Source: G965279335 sp965279285 (GTDB lineage: Bacteria; Pseudomonadota; Gammaproteobacteria; DSM-16500). Taken from it: a stretch of DNA of 64,000 bases. A program made the translations under genes and the position numbers. The number at the start of each line of letters is the position of its first letter. Within the stretch, counting starts at the first letter, position 1. This document shows positions 25,961-38,200 of the stretch, piece after piece. Below the pieces are notes generated by a model. The model saw only the letters and a list, made by a program, of their open reading frames with translations, was not told the DNA's origin and made no database searches. The stretch covers positions 633,421 through 697,420 of the forward strand of contig OZ257147.1 of the NCBI GenBank assembly GCA_965279285.1, in the 5' to 3' direction.

Positions 25961-28900
25961 ATGTTTTCATCATCGCCAAAAATAAAAGTATCGCTTTCGT
26001 CTTTAGCTACGATAAATAAATCAAATACTTCCTCTTTAGGTTTAATCGACAGGCTGCAAACAGCAGCAGAAAACACTTTGTTATTAGCTCAAGATAAAAC
26101 AGGAAGCCATCAAGCCTACGAGTGCATTTTACAAATGGCTTTTTATTACCAAGCTGCCTGGGCATTGGCAAAGCGATATCAATTAGCAGATTATTGCCCT
26201 GCGATTATTGAGCAATTAAAAAACCTTGAACAGGTTTTCCCCAAGCTTGCCTTTGAAGTAGCTTCTTCACATGATGAGAAGCAAGTGATTATTCAAGATT
26301 TTCAACTGCATTATCAAAATAATAATCCGCATAAAAAAGAATTGACGGCAATCCGCGATTTTGCCAAAAAACAATTGAAAAGTTATCAAGAACAATATAA
26401 TAATTCAGATTTAAAAATGATGACGAGTGGCGCTGCTCCAAAATCTGTGTCCATGCAAGCAATTTACAGTGATATCAGTCAAAAAATTAGAACATTATTT
26501 ACTGCGATTATTTCCGAAAGTATTTTGCAGTATCAACAACTCACCAGTGTTTATCCACCATGCGCTTATAGTTTTTTTGCTTTAGGATCTTTGGCAAGAG
26601 AAGAAATCACGCCGTATTCAGATATAGAGTTTGGAGTTTTAATCGAAGATAAATTAGATAGCAGTATTAATAATAAAAACAAAATTTATTTTCGTAATCT
26701 TTGTCGCTTAATTAATTTTAAACTATTAGCATTAGCTGAAACACCAGCAAATTTTATCAATAAAGAGTTCGGAGAAAAAATTAATGATTTATTGGGAGCA
26801 GAGAAACATGCTCTTATTCCAAATGGGTTTTGTTTTGATGCCTTTGTAGCAGGTGGGTATAAAAATCCTTTGGGTAAACGTGATGAGAAAGGTGAATTAA
26901 TTTTTGAATTAATTGGCACGCCAAGTGAATTGGCTGATTTTCAAGATGAAAAACATTATACTGAAAAAGGAAAGCTGGTCAGTGAACCGCTATTACCAGG
27001 TTCCTTAACGCAAGCACGTTTAATTATTAGCAATCAAACAAATGAACAACTATTAAAACAATATCACCAAAAAGTATCTGCTTATCTCAACCAACCCGCG
27101 AAACAATTATGGGGAAAGTCGCTTGATTTATCGCTAAATTTAACACTTTATCAAGCGCGCGCATTGGAATTATTGGTCGCAGATATTGGTCGTTTTCGAC
27201 CGAAATTAGGCAAACAAGAAGAAGATGGTCGTTCGTTTGCTGCTAAACATGATTTATATCGGTTACCGAATATGATGTTTGATCAATTGGCCTTGTATTT
27301 TAATTTAACCCAAACCAATTTATGGGAACAGTTAAATGCCTTAGCCCATAGTACAACAGCGGCACGTCCGGCTTTATTTAATGCCACAGCCACTAAAAAT
27401 CTAAATCGTGCGATTGACCAAGTAACAGAATATCGTCTAGCAACATATTTAGCTTTAGAAGAGCAAGCCGAAAGTGTTGAGTTGACGGATGATTCAGAAA
27501 AAGCCATGACAGTATCTACTACGTCTAATTCAAATGATTTAACTCAAAAAGTTTTTTATTTACCAAAAGAGCCTGTATTCGATTTATATCGCACCTTAAT
27601 TCCATTTTGGCATGCCATGCGTGGGTTTCGTGACAGTAAAGGACAAGATATTAATGGGTTTAACAATCCGGTATTTGGTGATTTTTATACTAAAGCACTG
27701 TGGATTGAAGCAAATATGCAGTTATTGTTACAAGGCCATCCGCAGGTATTAGCATTATTACAACCGACAATTAAAACAATTATTGCTGATGAAAAAGCAG
27801 ATAAACATTCTCAAGCCTTCACTTTATATATCGCAGGCCAAGCATATTTAGAAAGCAATGCTGCGCTAGAAGAAGCAAAAAATTGTTTAGCCCGTGCACT
27901 TGCTATTTTCCAAACTGATAACAATAAAATCTGCAGTGCTGAAATAATAAATTGTTATCTGGGAATTGCTTGGATCAATTGGCTGCAACAAAATTCAGAA
28001 TCCGCAAAGTCACATCATGCTAACGGTCTACAATTAGTCCAAACCCAATTTGGTGAGCGTCATCCTTATTATGCTGAATACCAATATCTTGCTTCTTATC
28101 TACAACAAAAACCAGGCCAATTACCCAATTTAAAATTACCAGAACGCATCGGCAATTGGCATATCCCGCCAGACAATAAACATTTTATTGGTCGTACTGA
28201 AACCCTCAAAAAATTAACCGCGCATTTTAAGCCAGCACAAGCAGGTATGAAGTTATGTTTTTTAAGTACGATTTCGGGTTTAGGCGGTATTGGTAAAACG
28301 CAAGTCGCCTTGAAATTTCTCCATCATTCAGGTCATGATTATGCCTTGCGCTTATGGTTTCGTGCTGAACAAGAGAACACACTGTTACAAGATTATATTG
28401 AGTTAGCAGAACGTTTTCGTTTAATGGCGATGGGCGAAAAATTATCGAAAAATGAAATCATTGCCAGAGTGAAAAAACATTTAGAAAATAATCCAGATTG
28501 GTTAGCAGTGTACGATAATGCTATAGATTATGCGTCCATTAAATCATTTTTACCAACACGCGGTGGTCATGTGGTGATTACTACTCGTCGTTCTAAAGAG
28601 AGCTTAGCAAAAGAACTACAAGATCAAAAAAGTATTGATGCAACCACATTAGAAATTGATAAATTTACCCTTGATGAAGCACTGCAATATTTAAAAGAAA
28701 TGACTGAGCGCAGTGGAGTTCAAGAAGAACAAGCCATGCGAGAATTGGCAAAAGAGTTGGATTATTTACCTTTAGCTTTGGCACAAGCTGCCGCTTATAT
28801 TAAACGCCGTGGTATCACTACTCAAGATTATCGAGAACGTTATAAAACCAGCCAGCAGTATTTACTCAAAGATAAATTATTACCAGCGGATAGTCACAGC

Positions 28901-31900
28901 CTTCCCGTTGCAACTACTTGGGAAGTTACCTTACAAGCGATTCAAGAGGAAGAACAAAAGGCAGGAGAACCACCATTAGCACTTGCAGTATTGCAAGCCA
29001 TGAGTTATTTGTATGCAGATCAAATTCCGCAAAATTTATTAGCGCAATGGTTTAAAGTTACGCGCTTAATTTCTGAGAAAGAGATACAAAATGAATTAAA
29101 GAGAGTGTTAGATTGTTTAGCTGCGTACTCGATGATTCAAAAAAATGATTCGAGCAATAAAATTGAGAATACTGTTAGTATTCATCGTTTAGTGCAAGAA
29201 GTGATTCGTAATCGCAGTTTACAACAACAAGTGCCATCAAATGTACAATTAAGACCTGTTTCTAAACGAGTAGCTGCTAGTGACAATAAAAATGATAGCA
29301 AAATAGCGGTGTTGTCTCAACCAAGAAGCGAAGAAGAAAAGAAAAAAGAGCAAGACAAAGGAATTGCTTTAGATAAAGCTCTTCATCTTAAACAACAAAG
29401 TAAAATAATTTACCAGCAAGGCAAGCAAAATGATTTTAAATCAGCTGAACAATCATTATATAAAGCAATCGAAATTTATCAACAATACAGAGACAGTTAT
29501 GCTGCTGAGCTATGCGATGCATTTTTAGATTTGGCTTTATTACTATACGTACAAGGTACACAGCAGAGTAAAAAAGCAGCACAGAAATGTTTAGCCGATG
29601 CAAAACAATTTTTAGTTAAATCTTATGGTAAAGCAGATGCCAAACAAAGCCGCTGTAAAGCTGTCGAATGGTATCTTGATGCTAAACGTGATAACAGCAT
29701 CTTTGCAGTAAAAACCTATGCCAGTTTTGATACCTGGCAATTACCCGCCAATAATGATGAATTCTTTGTTGGTCGTGAATCCCTTGTTGAAAAACTTAAT
29801 CAACACTGCAAACCGGAAAGTGCGTATCAAATGTTAGTACTCAGCGCCGTTTCAGGTTTAGGTGGTGTTGGTAAAACGCAACTTGCTATTTATTATCTTT
29901 ATCATGCAAAGCATCAATATAATCTGCGTGCTTGGTTCCACGCGGAAAATGCTACTTTATTACTTGCGGATTATCGAAATTTTGCAAAAGAGTTTAATTT
30001 AATTGCAGTCGATGAGAAAACACCAAAAGAAGAGATTATTGCTGCTGTGAAACGTTATTTAGAGCGCCATCCAGATTGGTTGGCTATTTATGATAATGCA
30101 GGTTCTAGAGATGAAATACGAGAATTCTTACCAACAAAAGGTGGTCATTTAATCGTTACCACTCGCCGCCAAGAATATGATGATGTAGGAATTAAAGTGG
30201 CAGTAGATGTTTTTACTGAACAAGAAGCGATTGCTTATTTAAAAAAACTGACGGGTATCAATAACCAAGAGAAAGAGATGGTAGAGCTAGCTAAAACCTT
30301 AGGATGCTTACCTTTGGCGCTTGGCCAAGCAGGTATGTATATCAAGGAACAAATGAAAAAACAAAGCTTCACCATTCAAGATTACCTTCATAGTTTTAAG
30401 CAAAGTGCTGCGAAATTATTAGAAGCACAACAATTAACTTTGGATGATAGAAGTGAAACTATCGCAACGACTTGGAATATCAGCTTAAAAGCAATTGAAC
30501 AAAAGGAAGAAACGAACGGTGAGCCGCATTTAAGTCTTCCGGTATTGCAAGCTATGGCTCATTTGCATGCAGAAGATATCCCAAGAAATATTTTAGAGGA
30601 ATGGTTGCAGGAACAAAAATTAGTGGCCGATTCAAGGTCAGCACAATTAGCGCTTGATAAGGTAATTGGACATTTATCGGATTACTCTTTAATTCATGTG
30701 GATAGCAATCGTAAAATGGTAAGTATTCATCGGTTGGTACAGCAAGTAATTAAACAGAAAAACACTTTAACACCCCATATTCTTTACACACTAAACCTAG
30801 ATGGAGGTATTCAACATACTAAACAGGAAGAATTTTTATTAAAAAGCTTAGTGATTGCTTTGTCAAAAGAGTTTAATGTTGATCTGCATGATGCAGATCC
30901 AATTATATTTAGTAGACAATTGGTTTTGCACGTATTATTTTTTATTGAGCAAATGGAAAATATAAATAAGCTTGAGTGGTGTTTGGTTTTGTTGGAAAAA
31001 ATAATAAATTATTATTTAAACTATAAACAAAATATTACTGACATTGATGTTGTTTCATTTTGTAAAAAAATGCTACGTATAAGAGGGGTCTTTTTTGAAA
31101 AAAATGACTTAATCGTTGTTAAAATTTTTAATCAAATAGGCGAAGCTTATTATTATAAAGGCGATTACAAAGAAGCGATGAGTTACTTTGATAAAGCATT
31201 AAAAGTTTTAGGGCGATGTGATTTAAAAAATAACGAAGTACAGTTAGAGTTGGCAAACATATTAAATCTTCAGGGAGATGTGTATGGGAAAGAAGCAAAT
31301 TATCGTGACGCGGAACGTCTGCAAAGACGGGCTTTAGAGACGGCAGAGGTAATTGATAAAAATAGCGCATTAACAGCAGAGATCTGGCATTCTTTAGGTA
31401 ATTCTCTTTATTTTTTAGAGAAATATGATGAGGCTGCCAAGTCTTTTGAACAATCACTTCTGATTAGAAAGGTTGCTTATAAAACTGACAATACAAATAA
31501 TCCTAAGATAGCAAGAACTTTACATATGCAAGGTTTGGTGAAGTTCAAACAAGCATTAAAAAATCCTAAAGAATCTAGATCTGAAGCGCTGAAAGAAGCG
31601 AAATTATTGGTTGATAGAGCTTTGCAGATAGAAAGATATTTTCATGGTGATTCTCCGCATGCAGATGTAGCTAAGGCTTTGCGTACGCTTTCAGAAATAT
31701 TTTTAGCTACTGAGGATTATAAAAATGCACAGCAACATTGTGAGCAAGCGTTATATATCCAACAAAAGCTTTATCCTGAAAATAACCATCCTCAAATTGC
31801 AAGAACTCTGGTTTTTTTAGGTAAAATTTATAAAGAGGGAGGGCAAATAGAGCTGGCGAAAGAGAAATTTAGCATGGCATACAAAATATTTTTAATTAAA

Positions 31901-32137
31901 CTTTCACCACAACATCCTGATGCAATTAATTGCAAGACTTTTTTAGATGGTGATAATAAATTAAGTCTAGCTGCCTTAACTGTTGGCGTTTCTGCTGTTT
32001 TCTCACCTGCGGCAACAGTAGTAACACTAGCGAATGCGCAAGCGTTAAATTCTGCATCAGCGACTGGTTCTGACAATAAAGATGCGAAGGTTGATGCAAA
32101 AGTGGATGGGGATAAAAAATCTGCAGTACGTCGATAG
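25961..32137 (+). CDS. Giant STAND protein C: nucleotidyltransferase-like, dual NB-ARC, TPR, basic tail
   Basis: This 2058-residue paralogue of A has the same order: nucleotidyltransferase-like fold (G209-S210, D221-x-E223), NB-ARC 1 (P-loop 773-780), NB-ARC 2 (P-loop 1299-1306), then TPRs from about 1716 to 1976. Two differences stand out. About 30 N-terminal residues present in A, D, E and H (the EYFRF...INYLGPDLG part) are missing, with the sequence jumping to SLGLIDRLQTAAEN. The palindromic-element insert is also absent; here the linker reads IIADEKADKHSQAF. The TPRs are few and more degenerate, lacking the DHW signature. The C-terminus has the LSLAAL / Ala-rich segment and the basic tail SDNKDAKVDAKVDGDKK. 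It starts 46 bases after B behind TTTAGGAGAATTTAAAA, a strong ribosome site shared with gene F; the two are probably co-transcribed. Confidence 0.9.
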   Translation: MFSSSPKIKVSLSSLATINKSNTSSLGLIDRLQTAAENTLLLAQDKTGSHQAYECILQMAFYYQAAWALAKRYQLADYCPAIIEQLKNLEQVFPKLAFEVASSHDEKQVIIQDFQLHYQNNNPHKKELTAIRDFAKKQLKSYQEQYNNSDLKMMTSGAAPKSVSMQAIYSDISQKIRTLFTAIISESILQYQQLTSVYPPCAYSFFALGSLAREEITPYSDIEFGVLIEDKLDSSINNKNKIYFRNLCRLINFKLLALAETPANFINKEFGEKINDLLGAEKHALIPNGFCFDAFVAGGYKNPLGKRDEKGELIFELIGTPSELADFQDEKHYTEKGKLVSEPLLPGSLTQARLIISNQTNEQLLKQYHQKVSAYLNQPAKQLWGKSLDLSLNLTLYQARALELLVADIGRFRPKLGKQEEDGRSFAAKHDLYRLPNMMFDQLALYFNLTQTNLWEQLNALAHSTTAARPALFNATATKNLNRAIDQVTEYRLATYLALEEQAESVELTDDSEKAMTVSTTSNSNDLTQKVFYLPKEPVFDLYRTLIPFWHAMRGFRDSKGQDINGFNNPVFGDFYTKALWIEANMQLLLQGHPQVLALLQPTIKTIIADEKADKHSQAFTLYIAGQAYLESNAALEEAKNCLARALAIFQTDNNKICSAEIINCYLGIAWINWLQQNSESAKSHHANGLQLVQTQFGERHPYYAEYQYLASYLQQKPGQLPNLKLPERIGNWHIPPDNKHFIGRTETLKKLTAHFKPAQAGMKLCFLSTISGLGGIGKTQVALKFLHHSGHDYALRLWFRAEQENTLLQDYIELAERFRLMAMGEKLSKNEIIARVKKHLENNPDWLAVYDNAIDYASIKSFLPTRGGHVVITTRRSKESLAKELQDQKSIDATTLEIDKFTLDEALQYLKEMTERSGVQEEQAMRELAKELDYLPLALAQAAAYIKRRGITTQDYRERYKTSQQYLLKDKLLPADSHSLPVATTWEVTLQAIQEEEQKAGEPPLALAVLQAMSYLYADQIPQNLLAQWFKVTRLISEKEIQNELKRVLDCLAAYSMIQKNDSSNKIENTVSIHRLVQEVIRNRSLQQQVPSNVQLRPVSKRVAASDNKNDSKIAVLSQPRSEEEKKKEQDKGIALDKALHLKQQSKIIYQQGKQNDFKSAEQSLYKAIEIYQQYRDSYAAELCDAFLDLALLLYVQGTQQSKKAAQKCLADAKQFLVKSYGKADAKQSRCKAVEWYLDAKRDNSIFAVKTYASFDTWQLPANNDEFFVGRESLVEKLNQHCKPESAYQMLVLSAVSGLGGVGKTQLAIYYLYHAKHQYNLRAWFHAENATLLLADYRNFAKEFNLIAVDEKTPKEEIIAAVKRYLERHPDWLAIYDNAGSRDEIREFLPTKGGHLIVTTRRQEYDDVGIKVAVDVFTEQEAIAYLKKLTGINNQEKEMVELAKTLGCLPLALGQAGMYIKEQMKKQSFTIQDYLHSFKQSAAKLLEAQQLTLDDRSETIATTWNISLKAIEQKEETNGEPHLSLPVLQAMAHLHAEDIPRNILEEWLQEQKLVADSRSAQLALDKVIGHLSDYSLIHVDSNRKMVSIHRLVQQVIKQKNTLTPHILYTLNLDGGIQHTKQEEFLLKSLVIALSKEFNVDLHDADPIIFSRQLVLHVLFFIEQMENINKLEWCLVLLEKIINYYLNYKQNITDIDVVSFCKKMLRIRGVFFEKNDLIVVKIFNQIGEAYYYKGDYKEAMSYFDKALKVLGRCDLKNNEVQLELANILNLQGDVYGKEANYRDAERLQRRALETAEVIDKNSALTAEIWHSLGNSLYFLEKYDEAAKSFEQSLLIRKVAYKTDNTNNPKIARTLHMQGLVKFKQALKNPKESRSEALKEAKLLVDRALQIERYFHGDSPHADVAKALRTLSEIFLATEDYKNAQQHCEQALYIQQKLYPENNHPQIARTLVFLGKIYKEGGQIELAKEKFSMAYKIFLIKLSPQHPDAINCKTFLDGDNKLSLAALTVGVSAVFSPAATVVTLANAQALNSASATGSDNKDAKVDAKVDGDKKSAVRR

Positions 32138-32297
32138 TGCCAGTAATGTCAAGTGGCTATTGTTGCATTATTAGCTAAGAAGTGGGATAGTAAAACAGCG
32201 CTTTATTTGATTTTGCATTAAATATAAAAATAGTATAAAGCACGCTGTTTTCAATCAGGATTAAGTTTGATCATTACATTTTCTGCTAGGAGGAAGT
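32138..32297 (+). repeat. Conserved intergenic spacer, type I leader (copy 1)
   Basis: This 160-base spacer recurs nearly unchanged at 61210-61369 and shortened at 41399-41488. It contains a long hairpin (AAAACAGCG-CTTTAT paired with ATAAAG-CACGCTGTTTT, 32192-32251, with a 2-base bulge), which may terminate or attenuate. It then has GATTAAGTTTGATCATTACA and the ribosome site TAGGAGGAAGT before ATGCAAAGG. It always follows a gene (or remnant) with the SDNKDAKV tail. Confidence 0.8.
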
Positions 32298-35200
32298 ATG
32301 CAAAGGAGTCCATCAACTTTAACTATAGAGAGTCGACCAATCAAATCGCCAGAGTATTTTCGATTCCGCGAACAACTGAAAACAGCCACTGAGCTACAGC
32401 AAGATGTTCCGCTCGATATAGTCATAAATTACTTAGGCCCCGATTTAGGTTTAATCGACAGGCTGCAAAGAGCAGCAGAAAACACTTTGTTATTAGCTCA
32501 AGATAAAACAGGAAGTCATCAAGCCTACGAGTGCATTTTACAAATGGCTTTTTATTACCAAGCTGCCTGGGCATTGGCAAAGCGATATCAATTAGCAAAT
32601 TATTACCCTGCGATTGTTGAGCAATTAAAAAACCTTGAACAGGTTTTCCCCAAGCTTGCCTTTGAAGTAGTTTCTTTGCATGATGAAAAGCAAATGATTA
32701 TTCGAGATTTTCAACTGCATTATCAAAATAATAATCAGCATAAAAAAACATTACTAGCAATTCGCGATTTTGCCAAAAAACAATTAAAAATTTATCAAGA
32801 GCAATCTAATAATTCAGATTTGAAAATGATGACGAGTGGCGCTGCTCCAAAACCTGTGTCGATGCAGGCAATTTACAGCAATATCAGTCAAAAGATTAGA
32901 ACATTATTTACCGCGATTATTTCCGAAAGTATTGTCCAGTATCAAAAACTTACCGGCGTTTATTCGCCATGTGCTTATAGTTTTATTGCCTTAGGGTCTT
33001 TAGCAAGAGAAGAGATCACGCCGTATTCAGATATAGAATTTGGAATTTTAATCGAAGATAAATTAAATGACAGTATTAATAATAAAAACAAAGTTTATTT
33101 CCGTAATCTTTGTCGCTTAATCAATTTTAAATTATTAGCATTAGCTGAAACACCAGCAAATTTTATCAGCAAAGAGTTTGGAGAAAAAGTTGGAGCATTG
33201 TTGGGAGCAGAAAAACATGCTCTTATTCCGAAAGGGTTTTGTTTTGATGCATTTATAGCAGGTGGATATAAAAATCCTTTAGGTAAACGTGATGAGAAAG
33301 GCGAATTAATTTTTGAATTGATTGGCACACCAAGTGAATTAGCCGATTATCAAGATGAAAAACACTATGGTGAAAAGGGAAAATTAGTCAGTGAATTATT
33401 GTTGCCGGGTTCCTTAACGCAAGCACGTTTAATTATTAGCAGTCAAACAAATGAACAACTATTAAAACAATATGAGCAAAAGGTATCTGCTTATCTCAAC
33501 CAACGCGCTAAACAATTATGGGGAAAACCGCTTGATTCATCGCTGAATTTAACGCTCTATCAAGCGCGTGCGTTGGAATTATTAGTCGCAGACATCGGCC
33601 GTTTTCGCCCAAAATTAGGTAAGCAAGAAGAAGGTGGTCGTTCATTTGCTGCTAAACATGATTTATATCGTTTACCGAATATGATGTTTGATCAATTGGC
33701 CTTGTATTTTAACTTAACGGAAACCAATTTATGGGAACAGTTAAATGCCTTAGCCAGTAGTACAACAGCGGCACGTCCGGCTTTATTCAATGCAGCAGCA
33801 ACCAAGAATTTAGCGCGCGCGATTGATCGCGTGACAGAAAATCGCTTAGCAGCGTATTTAGCGTTAGAAGAACAAGCCGAAAATGCTGAACTCACCGATG
33901 ATCCTGAAAAAGCACTGACGGGTTCTCTCCAGCAAAAAGTTTTTTATTTACCCAAAGAAGCCGTGTTTGATCTGTATCGTACGCTAATTCCATTTTGGTA
34001 TGCTATGCGATCATTTCGTGACAGCAAAGGACAAGATATTAATGTGTTTAATCATCCAGTATTTGGTAATTTTTATACTAAAGCGCCATGGGTTGAAGCA
34101 AATATGCAATTATTGTTGCAAGGCCATCCGCAAGCATTAGAATTATTACTGCCTGAGCTCAAAAAAATATTAGCATCGCCATCTGTGACAATTAATGTTG
34201 ATGAAAAGAATCCGGTGGGCACGCTTCGCTTTGCCCACCCTACAAATGCTCCTGAAAAATCTCTTGTAGGGTGGACAAAGGAGCATAGCGACGTGTCCAC
34301 CATGCGTGATTCAAAAGTAGAACAAGCTTTAATATTCTACATGGCAGGACAAGCGTATTTAGAAAGTAATTCAGCATTAACAGAAGTACAAGATTATTTA
34401 ACACGTGCCTTAACTCTTTTCCAAAATAACAATAAAATACTTTATTCAGCTGAGATTTTACATTGCTATCTAGGGTTGTCATGGGGCAGTTGGCTACAAC
34501 AAAATTCAGCATCAGCGAAGTCACATCATGCTAAAGCCTTACAACTCATACAAACGCAATTTGGTAAAGGTCATCCTTACTATGCTGAATGTAAAAAACT
34601 TGATTCTTATCTACAACAAAAGCCGGGCCAAATACCTAATTTAAAATTACCAGAACGCATTGGTAATTGGCATATTCCACCCGACAACCAGCATTTTGTT
34701 GGACGTACCGAAACCCTCAAAAAATTAACTGCCCATTTTAAACCAGCGCAAGCGGGTATGAAGATATGTTTTTTAAGCACGATTTCCGGTTTAGGCGGTA
34801 TTGGTAAAACGCAAGTCGCCTTGAAATTTCTCCATCATTCCGGACATGATTATGCCTTGCGTTTATGGTTTCGTGCGGAACAAGAGCACACTTTATTGCA
34901 AGATTATATCGAATTGGCAGAACGCTTTCGCTTAATGGCGATGGGCGAAAGACTATCCAAAGAGGAAGTGATTGAACGCGTAAAAAAATATTTAGAGAAT
35001 AATCCTGATTGGTTAGCTGTGTACGATAACGCTACGAATTACGTATCGATCAAACAATTTCTTCCAACACGCGGTGGACATGTGGTGATTACCACAAGAT
35101 ATTCTAAAGAAACGTTAAACAACGAATTAAAAAATGAAAAAGCCATTAATGCTCTAACGTTAGAAATAGACAAGTTCATACCAGAAGAAGCGTTGCAATA

Positions 35201-38200
35201 TTTAAAAGAAATGACAGAGCGTAGTGGCGTTGAAGAAGAACAAGCAATGCACGCATTGGCCAAAGAGCTAGATTACTTACCGTTAGCACTGGCACAAGCA
35301 GCGGCTTATATTAAGCGCGGTGGTATCACGATCCAAGATTATCGTGAGCGTTACAAAACCAGCCAGCAATATTTATTAAAAAATAAATTACTGCCTGCGG
35401 ATAGTCACAGCCTTCCCGTTGCGACAACATGGGAGACTACTTTACGAGCCATTCAAGAAGAAGAACAAAATGCAGGAGAATCGCCGTTGGCACTCGCGGT
35501 GTTGCAAGCCATGAGTTATGTTTATGCGGATCAAATTCCCCAAAGTTTATTAGCTCAATGGCTTAAGGTCACGCATTTAGTTACCGAAAAAGATATGCAA
35601 AGCCAATTAAAAAAAGTGTTGGACCGTTTGGCGACGTACTCGATGATTCAAAAAAATGATTCAAAAAATGAAATTGAGAATACCGTTAGTATCCATCGCT
35701 TAGTGCAAGAGGTTATAAGAAGTAGAGGTTTACAACAACAAGTATCAGGAAATTTAAAGTTAAAATTCGATGAGAAAACAGCAGAGGCAAAAATAAATTC
35801 TGATGCTAAATCAGCAGTTATTAATTACAATAAGGTAGATAACAAAATAGCAATACCTCAACCTAAATCAAAAAGTGAAGAAGAAAAGAAAAAAGAGCAA
35901 GAAAAAGAAGTTGCTTTAGATCAGGCTTTTCATCTAAAACAACAAAGTAAACGTATTTATCAGCAAAGCGAACAAAACATACCAAGTAAACCAATTGATT
36001 TTAAAATAGCTGAGGATGCCTTACGAAGATCGATCGCTATTTACCAACAATACAAAGATAGTTATGCCGGCGAATTATGCGATACATTCTTAGATTTGGC
36101 TTTATTATTACACGCACAAGGTACAAACCAGAGTCAACAAGCAGCACAGAAATGTTTAGCCGATGCAAAACAATCTTTAGTCAGATCTTATGGTAAAGCG
36201 GATGCCAAGCAAAGCCGCTGTAAAACTGTCGAATGGTATCTTGATGCTAAACGTGATAACAGCATTTTTGCAGTAAAAACTTATGCCAGTTTTGATACTT
36301 GGCAATTACCGCCTAACAATAATGAATTCTTTGTCGGCCGTGAATCGCTGATCGAAAAGCTCAACCAGCATTGCAAACCTAATCAAGCTTATCAGATGTT
36401 AGTGCTTAGTGCGGTTTCTGGTTTAGGTGGCGTCGGTAAAACGCAATTAGCAATTTATTACCTCTATCATGCCAAACATCAATATAATTTGCGCGTGTGG
36501 TTCCGTGCAGAAAATGCTAGCCTATTACTTTCTGATTATCGCAGCTTTGCCAAAGAGTTTGATTTAATTCCAGTTGACGAGAAAACACCAAAAGAAGAAA
36601 TTATTGGATCAGTCAAACGTTATTTAGAACGCCATCCTGATTGGTTGGCAGTATATGATAATGCAGGATCACGTGATGAGATAAGAGAGTTTCTTCCTAC
36701 CAAAGGTGGCCATTTAATCGTAACCACTCGTCGGCAAGAATATGACGACGTGGGAATTAAAGTAGCAGTCGATGTATTTACTGAACAAGAAGCGGTTGCT
36801 TATCTCAAAAAACTAACTGGTATAACTAATCAAGAAAAAGAAATGGCAGAACTTGCTAAAACTTTAGGTTATTTACCATTAGCTATTGGGCAAGCCGGTG
36901 CTTATATTAAAAAACAAAAAATGACTGTGCAGCAATATTTAAATAATTTCAAACAAAGCGCTGTGAAACTATTAGAAGCACAGCAGTTAGCGCTAGACAA
37001 TAGAAGTGAAACCGTAGCAACCACTTGGAATATTAGTTTAAAAGCGATTGAACAAGATGAAGAAAAAAATAACGAACCACATTTAAGTCTTCCGGTATTA
37101 CAAGCGATGGCGCATTTGGATCCCGAAGATATTCCAAGGGATATTTTAGAAAAGTGGTTGCGGGATCAAAAGTTAGTTGTTGATACAGATTTTGCTAGAT
37201 TAGCGCTTGATAAAGTAATTGGGCGTTTATTAGATTATTCGTTAATCTATGTAAATATTGATAATAAAACAGTTAGTATCCATCGTTTAGTACAGGAAGT
37301 TATCCGGATGGGTATTCTATCAGCGATAAGTAAGCCTGCAGAGGTGTTAATAATTCATAAAGATAGGGTGATTTTAGCTGAAAATCATATATCAATAATA
37401 AAATTTTTAGATGGACTGGCCACTAGTTTATCGAATAATTTTGTCAAAAGCACTCAGGCAATTGAAGATGAAAGACGTAAAAAAACTTTATTTCCTCATG
37501 CAGAGACTTTAATTCAACATTATGATCAACAAAAACTATTAAATGCTCCTCCTTCTTTTCTTTTATCAGTATTGTTGTCATATGTTGCTCAAGTTTTAAG
37601 TGAGCAATTAGGAAATGCATCTCGGGCTCAAGGGTATCAGGAACGTGCTTTGAAAATTAGTGAGCAGCATCATGGCCCTAGCCATTGGAAACTTGCCGCA
37701 CCTTTGCTTAATTTGGCTATTAACCATGGTGAGTTAGGTAAAGAACAAGAAAAACGATTGTTATTAGAACGTGCCTCAGAAATCCTTGAAGGACATCAAG
37801 GAAAATATCCTCCAGAACTAATAAATACAATAACAATGTCATTAGCAAATTCGTATGGTGCTTTGGGTGATACAAAAAAAAGAAAATTTTTATTAGAAAT
37901 ACTTTTGGAAATTTTTGAAGCCCAATATGGTGTTTCACATTTAGCTATAGTTAACCTACTGACTAACCTTGCTGATGTTTATGGTGAGTTTGGTCGTGTT
38001 GATGACGCAAAATGCTTATTGGAGCGCGCTTTAAAAATCCTTAAACAACATTACGGCGCTAATCATTGGCGAGTAGCAAAGCTATTAGGTTCTCTTGCAA
38101 CTGCCTATGGTGAATTAGGTGACATGCAAACCAAGAAACAATTAATTGAGAGCGCTATAGCTATCCTTAAGCAACAATATGGGGTGGACCATTGGGAAGT

